Below, piece by piece: positions 1 through 7,164 of a DNA stretch of 8,615 nucleotides; within the stretch, counting starts at the first letter, position 1, and each line of letters starts with the position of its first letter. Made by a program: the position numbers and the translations under genes. The notes beneath the pieces are model-generated. The model saw only the letters and a program-made list of their open reading frames with translations, had not been told where the DNA came from and made no database searches. Origin of the DNA: an uncultured Saprospiraceae bacterium (GTDB taxonomy: Bacteria > Bacteroidota > Bacteroidia > Chitinophagales > Saprospiraceae); NCBI GenBank assembly GCA_937930625.1, contig CALHBW010000007.1:1-8615 (forward strand), read 5' to 3'.

Positions 1-2757
1 ACAACAGATTCTCCTACCGGTATTGGAGCAAGTTGCGGTTATCGCGGTGCTGATGTGTGGTTCAGAGCAAGAGTACCTGCAAGCGGAAAACTCGTAATCG
101 ACGCAATGGGTATCGACAACCCTGACCCTGTAATTGCCGTATTTACAGGCGATTGCAATAATTTAGGAGAATACGATTGCCGACGCAATGACAGCCCGAC
201 CGACGACGGACGTATCATTATCAATGATATGGAACTCGCCAATGATTACATCTATTTCAATGTATTTCGTTATTTCAATCGCAATGGCGGTACATTTGAA
301 TTGTGCGCTTACGAGCCTGTCATTCCATCAAGTGATTTTTGTTATTATGCCACCGAATTAAATATTAATAATAGCTGTACGCCAACTACTTACACCAATG
401 CTTTCACCACCAATTCATCACAACACGAAGCCCCTTCTTGTGGCTTATTTAGCGGTGGTGATGTGTGGTTTAAATTTGACATGCCCAATAGCGGCAATAT
501 CTCTATCGACATCGACCCGGGTACAAACGCCCTCCCTCACATGGCACTCTACACAGGTGCATGTGGCAATATCACTGAGTACGACTGCGGTGGTTACGGC
601 TATACAGGTGATGAGAAAATTGTTGTCAGCGACGAAAACGTTGCAGGACAGACCATGTATATCCGCGTTTTTCAATATTATGAGCGCAACGGGGGTACAT
701 TCAACCTTTGCGTAAAAGAACCCGCCGTACCTGATAATGACATGTGCGGCGGGTCTATTAACCTCCAAGTCGGTGGCAATGCCACAACTTATGCCAACGA
801 GTATGCCACCCCCTCCAACCAAGCTGATGAGCCGGATTGTGGTGAATACGAAGGTGGCGATGTGTGGTTTAATTTCACCATGCCTGCAAGCGGTCACTTG
901 GTCGTAGATGCAGTCAATGGCACAAATAACGACCCCGTATTAGCGATTTATACAGGTTCTTGTGGCAATTTTGAATTATATGATTGTCATGTAGGTGGTG
1001 TCTTGGCGGGATATAGCCGCGTGATGATTCACGATGAGGAATTAGCAGGACAAATGTTGTATTTGCGTGTATTCGAATCACAAAATGAAAGCGGCGGTTC
1101 GTTTGAATTATCTCTTTTTGAACCTTCTATTCCTGATAATGATTTTTGTGCAGATGCAGTAGATTTGGGTACGCCTTCGGCGCAATGTAATGCCCTAACC
1201 TATACCAACCAATATACCACACCTTCCGAAAATGCTCCCGCACCAAGTTGTGGCAACTATCTCGGCGGTGATGTATGGTTTTCTGTCAATGTTCCTGCAA
1301 GTGGTCACTTAGCTATCGACGCCATGGGCGGCACGAATCAAGACCCCGTTGTGACGCTTTATACAGGTACATGTGGCAATGTTGCACAATACGATTGTCA
1401 GTACAGAGGCGGACCGGACGGTGAAAGCCGCATTATCGTACATGATCAGAGTTTGGCTGGACAAAAACTGTACATTCGTGCCTACCGTTATTTCCATCGC
1501 GAAGGTGGTACATTCAGCCTTTGCACATTCGAGCCGAATATTCCTGATAATGATTTTTGTAGTGCTGCCATTAATCTCGGTGTCATCTCCAATGAATGTG
1601 TACAAACGACTTACACCAATGAATATGCTACTTCCACGACTTCTATGCCTGCACCTTCATGCGGTGTTTATCAAGGTGGCGACGTGTGGTACACGCTCCA
1701 AATGCCTGCAAGTGGTCATTTAGCGATAGATGCATTTAATGGTACAAACAACTCTCCTGCCCTTTCAATTTACACAGGTACATGTGGCAATATTAACGAG
1801 TATGATTGTCGGGAAACAGGTAGCCCAAGCGAGGATGGACGTATCGTTATCCACGATGAAGCACTTGCCGGACAGACTTTATATTTGCGTGCTTATCAGT
1901 ATTATGACAGAAATGGCGGTACATTTGACCTATGCCTTTATGAACCTTCAATTCCTGATAATGATTTCTGTCAAAATGCTATCGAACTGGAAGTAGGAAA
2001 CACCTGCAACATGACGACATACAGCAATGCTTTGACCACAGATTCTCCGCAAACTGCGCCTACTTGTGGTCTATATCGCGGTGGCGATATATGGTTTAAA
2101 GCACAAATTCCCGCAAGCGGACGCTTGGTGATTGATACAGATAATAACGAAATTCAGCCTGTAGTCTCCGTATATACAGGTACTTGTGGCAATGCCGTAC
2201 CTTATACATGTAATGTAGGTAGCAGTTTGAATGATAATGGCGGTAAAGTATTCGTCAACAGTCCAACAATGGCAGGACAGGAAGTTTACATCCGCATTTT
2301 CCAATTTTATAATAGAAATGGCGGTGATTTCAATTTGTGTTTATTCGAACCTGCTATTCCGACCAATCAGGATTGTAGTGCGGCTGAATGGTTGATTGTT
2401 TCACAAATTCCTGACTACAAATTATTCTCCAATGAATTTACCAATATAGAATTGGATTCCGACCCATCGTGCGGTACTTATCAAGGCGGTGAGATATGGT
2501 TCAAAGCCACCATTCCTGAAAGCGGTAAATTGAATCTCGACACCCGCGAAGTACAAATCGACAATGCAGATATGTCTGTCTATCTTGGTACTTGTAATGG
2601 TTTGGTAGAAATTGCTTGTGATGATGATAGCGGCACAGGCGATATGGCAAAAGTCACTATCGACGACCTTGAACTTGCCGGACAAACGGTATTTGTACAA
2701 GTGTGGCGCAACAGTTCGCCTTATGGTGGTTTCTTTGGTATCAGCAGCCATGAATTT
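1..2757 (+). repeat. Tandem ~405-bp coding repeats (seven copies, first partial)
   Basis: Modules begin at about 328, 733, 1135, 1546, 1957 and 2362, giving periods of 405, 402, 411, 411 and 405 bp; the piece at 1-327 is the end of an earlier copy. Some DNA is nearly identical between copies: the CCTGATAATGATTT(T/C)TGT stretch recurs at 1132, 1543 and 1954, and a TACAGGTxCxTGTGGCAAT stretch recurs in most copies. Middle copies look most alike. The last copy (2362-2757) is more divergent, lacks the closing LC-EP and carries CDDDSG instead of YDC. Such an array can expand or contract by recombination, so the copy number is not fixed by this window. Confidence 0.93.
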
Positions 2758-3321
2758 GGCGAATTGGCAGTCGAATTACTCAATTTCAAAGCAGAAGCCA
2801 TCAATAATCGTCGTGTACAACTTGATTGGATGACAGCAAGTGAGACTGATAATGACTACTTCGACGTCGAGCATAGCACTGACGGTATTAACTTTACCGC
2901 AATAGGCAAAGTAGAAGGCGCAGGAACTACCGAAGTACAGCAAGTTTACCAACACATACATGCCCAACCCGTTCCCGGTATCAACTACTATCGCCTCAAA
3001 GATGTAGAATTTGACGGCACATCCAACTACTCCAACACCATCAGCGTCACCATCGACAAGCCCGAACGCGAAATCAGTGTATCGCCCAACCCATTCGATA
3101 CCGAAATGATATTATACTTTGATAAACCATTGGAATACAATGCCTTAGTACAACTCACAGATGTACATGGCAGAATCGTCATGGAAGAACGCCTTCCAAA
3201 AGGCACGGTCAATCATTACATTGATACCTCTGACCTATTGGAAAAAGGCGTGTATTTCCTGACATTAATTGATGAAGATTTCCAAATTCGTAAATACGCC
3301 GGAAAATTTTTAAGAAATTAA
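1..3321 (+). CDS. Large secreted repeat protein with T9SS C-terminal sorting domain (5' end missing)
   Basis: The frame is open from base 1, so the start lies upstream; 1106 residues are visible. Seven copies of a ~135-residue module (the first partial) occupy visible residues 1-919. Each shows a DNDFC-like start, a GGDVWF core, a YTGTCGN turn, a YDC, an AGQ-LYIR strand and a GGTF-LC-EP end. About six Cys per module suggest disulfides outside the cytoplasm. The pattern resembles the pre-peptidase C-terminal-like (PPC/CUB-like) beta-sandwich modules common in Bacteroidota exported proteins, but I cannot name the family with certainty. Residues ~924-1020 look like a fibronectin-III-like linker (NYYRLKDVEFDG, YSNTISV). 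Residues 1025-1106 are a type A T9SS sorting domain. The protein is therefore probably exported by the Por/T9SS machinery and held on the surface or released. An adhesin or matrix role is inferred from architecture; no catalytic domain is visible, though one could lie in the missing N-terminus. A terminator follows, so it is transcriptionally separate from the next gene. Confidence 0.9.
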   Translation, partial: TTDSPTGIGASCGYRGADVWFRARVPASGKLVIDAMGIDNPDPVIAVFTGDCNNLGEYDCRRNDSPTDDGRIIINDMELANDYIYFNVFRYFNRNGGTFELCAYEPVIPSSDFCYYATELNINNSCTPTTYTNAFTTNSSQHEAPSCGLFSGGDVWFKFDMPNSGNISIDIDPGTNALPHMALYTGACGNITEYDCGGYGYTGDEKIVVSDENVAGQTMYIRVFQYYERNGGTFNLCVKEPAVPDNDMCGGSINLQVGGNATTYANEYATPSNQADEPDCGEYEGGDVWFNFTMPASGHLVVDAVNGTNNDPVLAIYTGSCGNFELYDCHVGGVLAGYSRVMIHDEELAGQMLYLRVFESQNESGGSFELSLFEPSIPDNDFCADAVDLGTPSAQCNALTYTNQYTTPSENAPAPSCGNYLGGDVWFSVNVPASGHLAIDAMGGTNQDPVVTLYTGTCGNVAQYDCQYRGGPDGESRIIVHDQSLAGQKLYIRAYRYFHREGGTFSLCTFEPNIPDNDFCSAAINLGVISNECVQTTYTNEYATSTTSMPAPSCGVYQGGDVWYTLQMPASGHLAIDAFNGTNNSPALSIYTGTCGNINEYDCRETGSPSEDGRIVIHDEALAGQTLYLRAYQYYDRNGGTFDLCLYEPSIPDNDFCQNAIELEVGNTCNMTTYSNALTTDSPQTAPTCGLYRGGDIWFKAQIPASGRLVIDTDNNEIQPVVSVYTGTCGNAVPYTCNVGSSLNDNGGKVFVNSPTMAGQEVYIRIFQFYNRNGGDFNLCLFEPAIPTNQDCSAAEWLIVSQIPDYKLFSNEFTNIELDSDPSCGTYQGGEIWFKATIPESGKLNLDTREVQIDNADMSVYLGTCNGLVEIACDDDSGTGDMAKVTIDDLELAGQTVFVQVWRNSSPYGGFFGISSHEFGELAVELLNFKAEAINNRRVQLDWMTASETDNDYFDVEHSTDGINFTAIGKVEGAGTTEVQQVYQHIHAQPVPGINYYRLKDVEFDGTSNYSNTISVTIDKPEREISVSPNPFDTEMILYFDKPLEYNALVQLTDVHGRIVMEERLPKGTVNHYIDTSDLLEKGVYFLTLIDEDFQIRKYAGKFLRN
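3073..3318 (+). other. T9SS type A C-terminal sorting domain (within the first CDS)
   Basis: The last ~82 residues have the standard order of a Por-secretion/type A C-terminal signal: a VSPNPF motif at the start, alternating hydrophobic strands, an LTDVHGRIV segment, a LEKGVYFLTL strand and a final KYAGKFLRN. In this family the domain directs outer-membrane passage through the type IX system and is usually cleaved off. It identifies the host as a T9SS-encoding member of Bacteroidota. Confidence 0.93.
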
Positions 3322-3350
3322 AAAAGTGATATAGTTCTTTACTTTTTTTT
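3320..3350 (+). terminator. Weak A/T hairpin at the stop codon
   Basis: AAAAAAGT (3320-3327) can pair with ACTTTTTT (3341-3348) around a 13-nt loop, overlapping the stop codon and ending in a T run. The stem is nearly all A-T, so by itself it is a poor terminator; it may assist the stronger hairpin just downstream. Confidence 0.3.
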
Positions 3351-3379
3351 CCCAAACGCCCGTTCTTAATCTAAAATGG

Positions 3380-3409
3380 AAGCACCTGCACAGGCAGGTG
3401 CTTTTTTTT
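3380..3409 (+). terminator. Strong intrinsic terminator after the repeat-protein gene
   Basis: A perfect 10-bp stem (AAGCACCTGC at 3380-3389 with GCAGGTGCTT at 3394-3403) surrounds a 4-nt loop ACAG and runs into eight consecutive T (3402-3409). It points rightwards and closes the repeat-protein transcript. The opposite side has only a short A run, so it is mainly one-directional. Confidence 0.9.
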
Positions 3410-3434
3410 GTTTACTGCCTTTTTCTTACCTTTA
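3407..3434 (+). promoter_or_regulatory. Possible Bacteroidota-type promoter for the restriction-methylase gene
   Basis: TTTG at 3407-3410 and TACCTTTA at 3427-3434 resemble the Bacteroidota sigma-ABfr elements TTTG (-33) and TAnnTTTG (-7); the second matches all but the final G. The 16-nt gap is shorter than the usual ~19. If real, transcription would start close to 3440, putting the adjacent palindrome at the very 5' end of the mRNA. The signal is weak and could be chance in an AT-rich region. Confidence 0.3.
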
Positions 3435-3440
3435 ACCCAA

Positions 3441-3502
3441 TCGTAACACAGACATTCCTGTCTGTACCACACGAACTACAGACAGGAATGTCTGTATTAC
3501 GA
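3441..3502. repeat. Nested palindrome, REP-like, upstream of the restriction-methylase gene
   Basis: The 26-nt arms 3441-3466 and 3477-3502 are inverted copies with one mismatch (C3447 against A3496) around a 10-nt loop. Each arm is itself a palindrome: ACAGACA-TTCC-TGTCTGT at 3448-3465 and ACAGACA-GGAA-TGTCTGT at 3478-3495. The unit can fold as one long hairpin or as two small hairpins, an architecture seen in REP/BIME-type intergenic repeats. It ends 14 nt before the ATG at 3517. No T run follows, so it is not a normal terminator. It could be a mobile intergenic repeat, a protein-binding site or a 5' leader structure. Confidence 0.9.
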
Positions 3503-3516
3503 AAATACAAACCACT

Positions 3517-6414
3517 ATGCCACTCAGTCCAAACGAAATAAAACACAGAGCCACACAATTTTCAAAAAAATGGGAAGACGAAAGCCGCGAAAGAGCAGAA
3601 AAAGACTCATTTTGGAACGAGTTCTTCAACATATTCGGCATTGACAGAAAGCGTGTAGCGGTATTTGAAATGGCAGTCAAAAAACTCGGCGATAAACAAG
3701 GTTTTATTGACCTATTTTGGAAAGGTACATTACTCGTCGAACACAAATCTAAGGGCAAAAATCTTGATAAAGCCTTCGAACAAGCTCTTGATTATTTTCC
3801 CGGATTAAAAGATTATGAATTACCAAAATATATTTTAGTTTCTGATTTTCAGAGATTTAGACTATACGATTTAGAAGAAGACACCAAACACGAATTTGAA
3901 TTATCCGAATTGGTTAACTATACTGACTTGTTTGGTTTTATTTCCGGCTACAAAAAACGAATCCACCAAGATGAAGACCCTGTAAATGTAAAAGCAGCCT
4001 ATTTGATGGGGCGTTTGCATGACCGCCTACGTGACGTCGGATATGAAGGGCATTATCTGGAAGTCTATCTTGTTCGTTTGTTATTTTGTATGTTTGCTGA
4101 AGATACCAATGTATTCGGGCGAGGTGTTTTTCGGGAATATATCGAACTGCACACCAAAGAAGACGGTAGCGACCTTGCCATGCACCTCGCACAAATTTTT
4201 CAAGTATTAAATACATCTGAAAATCAACGACTTGCCAACCTCGACGAAAATCTCAATCAATTTAGATACATCAACGGACAGCTTTTTGAAGAACAATTAC
4301 CTTTTGCTTCCTTTGATAGTAAGATGCGCGAAATGCTGCTTGATGCTGCGGCTTTAGATTGGAGCAAAATTTCTCCGGCGATATTCGGCTCCATGTTTCA
4401 GGCGGTCATGAATCCGAGAGAACGTCGAAATTTGGGCGCACATTACACCTCCGAGCGCAACATTCTCAAACTTATCCAACCACTTTTTTTGGATAATTTG
4501 TACAAAGAATTTGAAAAAGCAAAGGTTTCATTGCCTAAGTTGACAGCATTTCAAAAAAAAATCGCCCAACTCCGATTTCTTGACCCTGCCTGTGGTTCGG
4601 GTAATTTTCTAATTATTACTTATCGTGAATTACGCGAGTTGGAAATACTGATTATCAAGGAGTTATTCATAAAGCAAAAAAAAGAAGGACAGCAAGCATT
4701 TAGTATTGAATTTTTGATAAATGTAGATGTTGACCAATTTTACGGTATTGAATACGATGAATTTGCCGCTAAAATCGCAGAAGTTGCCCTGTGGCTGATC
4801 GACCATCAAATGAACATGCGCGTCTCGCAGGAATTTGGTGAATATTATACTCGTTTGCCCCTAAAAAAATCGCCGACTATCGTTCATGGCAATGCACTCC
4901 AAATTGATTGGGGGACGCTGCTTGGACGAGAAGCCATGGAGATTACCGCCGACCAAACCAACGTTATCCAAGTTATGGAGTCCCAAGTACATTATCAAAC
5001 CTTGAATGTATATACCAAAAATGTAAATATTTTCAGAAATAAATGGCAAAACAAGGATTTGAGCCATATCCACGACGACAGTGGCTTTGATTATATCATT
5101 GGTAATCCGCCTTTTTACGGTTCAAAATTACAATCTGATGAACAACGCGATGATGTCAAAAATGTATTTGGTCAGGAAGTAAAAAACGCCAAAATCATGG
5201 ACTACGTATCGGCGTGGTACATCAAAGCAGCTCAATTGATTCAACATACGCGTATCAAAGCCGCTTTTGTTTCCACCAATTCAATCGTACAAGGCGAGCA
5301 GGTAAGCGTGTTGTGGAATGAAATGTTGAACAAATATGGGGTCAAAATTCACTTTGCCCATCGCACATTCAAATGGAGCAACGAAGCCAAAGGCAACGCT
5401 GCCGTCTATTGCGTAATTATTGGTTTTGCGAATTTTGATACTAAAGAAAAATATATTTTTGATTATCAAGATATAAAAGGCGAACCACAGAAAATAAAAG
5501 CACAAAACATCAATCCGTACCTTGTAGATGCACCTGATTTGGTGGTCAACAAACGTACTCAACCGCTTTGTGATGTACCCAAAATGAGTTTTGGTAATAT
5601 GCCTTTGGATGGCGGTAATTTGCTGTTGAGTGACGAGGAAAAAATTGAATTATTGGAAAAAGACCCCAATCTTGCACCTTACATCAAACCACTTATCAGT
5701 GCCAGAGAATTTCTCAACGGGCAAAAACGTTGGTGTATTTGGCTCGTTGACGCTTCACCGACAACCCTCAAATCCTCGCCCGAATTGATGCGAAGAATTA
5801 AAGCCGTTAAGGACTTTAGATTGGCGAGTGTTGCACCTTCTACCCAAAAACACGCAGCGACTCCGGCATTATTTCGAGATAAAAATAATCCTGAAACATT
5901 CATTGTCGTTCCGCGCGTTTCTTCCGAAAATCGCACCTACATTCCAATGGGATTTTTTGATAAAAACTCCATCGTAAGTGATACCTGTATGAGCATTCCC
6001 AATGGTGATATTTACCTCTTTGGAATTTTGACCTCTCTCATGCACATGACATGGACAGCCTATGTATGCGGAAGGCTCGAATCCAGATTTCGTTACTCTA
6101 AAAATATAGTGTACAACAACTTCCCTTTCCCAAAAGAACCCAGCAAAAAGAACCGACAAAAAGTAGAAGAATCGGTACAAAAAGTATTGGAAATCCGAAG
6201 TCAATATCCTGAAAGCAGCCTTGCCGATTTGTATGACCCACTTACCATGCCCCCTGACTTGGTAAAGACACACCAACAACTTGATAAAGCAGTAGATTTG
6301 TGCTATCGTCCGCAAGCCTTCACAGATGAGCGCAATAGAATGGAGTATCTTTTTGAATTATACGAAAGCTATAGCACACCGCTTTTGAAACAGAAAAAAA
6401 GGAGAAAAAAGTAA
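3517..6414 (+). CDS. Type IIL (MmeI-like) restriction endonuclease-adenine methyltransferase, single chain
   Basis: The 965-residue protein has the MmeI-family layout (MmeI is about 920). The N-terminal nuclease motif D65-X9-E75-X-K77 matches the PD-(D/E)XK-type site of MmeI. A helical spacer follows, then the gamma-type N6-adenine methyltransferase: GAHYTSE (307-313), SAM motif FLDPACGSGNF (354-364) and catalytic NPPF (530-533). The target-recognition region (about 600-870) starts near GNMPLDGGNLLLS and contains VPRVSSENRTYIP and YVCGRL-x6-YS-x4-YNNFPFP. The C-terminus has the usual YDPLTMPP and a Lys/Arg-rich tail. Known relatives cut about 20 bp to one side of a short asymmetric site and protect it by methylating one strand, with one recognition domain serving both activities. 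The site here cannot be read from sequence. ATG 3517 is the first ATG after an in-frame TAA at 3433. No separate S or R gene is needed or seen. Some relatives act only as methylases, but here the nuclease residues are intact. Confidence 0.93.
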   Translation: MPLSPNEIKHRATQFSKKWEDESRERAEKDSFWNEFFNIFGIDRKRVAVFEMAVKKLGDKQGFIDLFWKGTLLVEHKSKGKNLDKAFEQALDYFPGLKDYELPKYILVSDFQRFRLYDLEEDTKHEFELSELVNYTDLFGFISGYKKRIHQDEDPVNVKAAYLMGRLHDRLRDVGYEGHYLEVYLVRLLFCMFAEDTNVFGRGVFREYIELHTKEDGSDLAMHLAQIFQVLNTSENQRLANLDENLNQFRYINGQLFEEQLPFASFDSKMREMLLDAAALDWSKISPAIFGSMFQAVMNPRERRNLGAHYTSERNILKLIQPLFLDNLYKEFEKAKVSLPKLTAFQKKIAQLRFLDPACGSGNFLIITYRELRELEILIIKELFIKQKKEGQQAFSIEFLINVDVDQFYGIEYDEFAAKIAEVALWLIDHQMNMRVSQEFGEYYTRLPLKKSPTIVHGNALQIDWGTLLGREAMEITADQTNVIQVMESQVHYQTLNVYTKNVNIFRNKWQNKDLSHIHDDSGFDYIIGNPPFYGSKLQSDEQRDDVKNVFGQEVKNAKIMDYVSAWYIKAAQLIQHTRIKAAFVSTNSIVQGEQVSVLWNEMLNKYGVKIHFAHRTFKWSNEAKGNAAVYCVIIGFANFDTKEKYIFDYQDIKGEPQKIKAQNINPYLVDAPDLVVNKRTQPLCDVPKMSFGNMPLDGGNLLLSDEEKIELLEKDPNLAPYIKPLISAREFLNGQKRWCIWLVDASPTTLKSSPELMRRIKAVKDFRLASVAPSTQKHAATPALFRDKNNPETFIVVPRVSSENRTYIPMGFFDKNSIVSDTCMSIPNGDIYLFGILTSLMHMTWTAYVCGRLESRFRYSKNIVYNNFPFPKEPSKKNRQKVEESVQKVLEIRSQYPESSLADLYDPLTMPPDLVKTHQQLDKAVDLCYRPQAFTDERNRMEYLFELYESYSTPLLKQKKRRKK

Positions 6415-6432
6415 TAATCAAAAATCAGAACA

Positions 6433-7068
6433 ATGCGCGCCTATCAACCGACTTTATTTCCAAAAATCCAATCCATCTGCCAAACATTCACACAAGAATA
6501 CGACCTCATTCCCGCAGAAAGAAAAACACAATTACTCCAATTAAGCAATTACATTTCCAATAAAATAAAAGAAGAAAAAACGGTAAAATTGGTCGTGATT
6601 TGTACCCACAATTCACGTAGAAGCCACTTGGGTCAACTCTGGCTTGCTGTTGCAGCAGATTATTTTCAAATCCCTGATATTCAGACCTTTTCAGGTGGTA
6701 CAGAAGCTACAGCCTTTAATATTAGAGCCATTCGCACTTTACAAAACATTGGCTTTGACATTCAGCCTGAAAATAGTGAAACCGATAATCCCATTTACCA
6801 TATTTGCTGGAAAACTGACATGCCTCCCTACCCTGCTTTTTCCAAAAAATATGAAGATTTTCCCAACCCTAAAAAACAATTCGCTGCCATCATGGTCTGC
6901 ACCTCAGCAGACGAAGATTGCCCACTCGTACAGGGCTGCGATTTCAGAATTTCCTTACCTTTTGAAGACCCCAAAGCCTTCGACGGCACAGCTCTCGAAG
7001 CTGCCAAATACACCGAACGCGCCCACCAAATCGGACGGGAAATGTTTTTTATATTCAGCGAAATTTGA
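6433..7068 (+). CDS. LMW protein-tyrosine-phosphatase / arsenate-reductase (ArsC-thioredoxin type) superfamily protein
   Basis: The 211-residue protein has a ~50-residue helical N-terminal extension and then a LMW-PTP fold. The phosphate-binding loop is C57-THNSR-R63-S64 (C-X5-R-S), after the strand KLVVI. Further on are C156-TSADED-C163 and FEDP (178-180, candidate acid D179). The C-X6-C spacing equals that of the Cys82/Cys89 redox pair of thioredoxin-coupled arsenate reductases, so arsenate reduction is plausible. The family is widespread in Bacteroidota, usually labelled protein-tyrosine-phosphatase, with the same extension and motifs. Cys15 of classical ArsC is Arg62 here, and an extra C169 is present. 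No arsR, arsB/acr3 or arsM lies nearby, so arsenic is not supported by context. The gene starts 18 bp after the restriction-methylase stop with no terminator between, suggesting cotranscription. The fold is secure; the substrate is open. Confidence 0.85.
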   Translation: MRAYQPTLFPKIQSICQTFTQEYDLIPAERKTQLLQLSNYISNKIKEEKTVKLVVICTHNSRRSHLGQLWLAVAADYFQIPDIQTFSGGTEATAFNIRAIRTLQNIGFDIQPENSETDNPIYHICWKTDMPPYPAFSKKYEDFPNPKKQFAAIMVCTSADEDCPLVQGCDFRISLPFEDPKAFDGTALEAAKYTERAHQIGREMFFIFSEI

Positions 7069-7073
7069 AAATA

Positions 7074-7151
7074 AACGTAAAACGATTTTATAAATCGTCC
7101 TTTGCGAATATTTACTTCTTTACCGGACGATTTACAAAATCGTTTTACGTT
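7074..7151. repeat. Second nested palindrome between the ArsC-like and protease genes
   Basis: The 27-nt arms 7074-7100 and 7125-7151 are inverted copies with one mismatch (A7090 against C7135) around a 24-nt loop. Each arm contains its own palindrome: ACGATTT-TAT-AAATCGT at 7082-7098 and ACGATTT-ACA-AAATCGT at 7127-7143. It begins 5 nt after the ArsC-like stop and ends 13 nt before the protease ATG. No T run follows, so it is not a classic terminator, though it could shield the 3' end of the upstream message or hamper read-through. It shares design but not sequence with the palindrome at 3441-3502. Confidence 0.9.
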
Positions 7152-7164
7152 CTGCAAATATATT

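Noticed and set aside
445..897. 150-codon open frame on the minus strand
   Set aside because: It lies opposite the repeat array; similar antisense frames recur at the same place in other repeat copies (for example 1309-1605), as expected from shadowing a repetitive coding sequence.
1..2757. CRISPR array or DNA satellite
   Set aside because: The ~405-bp period keeps one continuous reading frame with conserved protein motifs; there are no short identical repeats with unique spacers.
3441..3502. First palindrome as an intrinsic terminator or an integron attC site
   Set aside because: No T run follows it, a strong terminator already lies at 3380-3409, and no attC core sites or integrase were seen.
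5869..6315. 148-codon open frame on the minus strand
   Set aside because: It is opposite the conserved C-terminal part of the restriction-methylase gene, and its translation shows no recognisable domain.
3517..6414. BREX PglX or Type I HsdM assignment
   Set aside because: The N-terminal D-X9-E-X-K nuclease, the GNMPLDGG recognition-region start and the C-terminal YDPLTMPP pattern fit the MmeI-like family, and no BREX or HsdR/HsdS partners are present.
6644..7093. 149-codon + strand frame overlapping the ArsC-like gene
   Set aside because: The other frame carries the conserved phosphatase loop and Cys pair; this frame has no motif and runs into the palindrome.
7102..7164. N-terminal extension of the protease from a TTG codon
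   Set aside because: The extra 21 codons are mostly within the palindrome, add no signal peptide, and are not needed for the protease fold; ATG 7165 is the simpler start.
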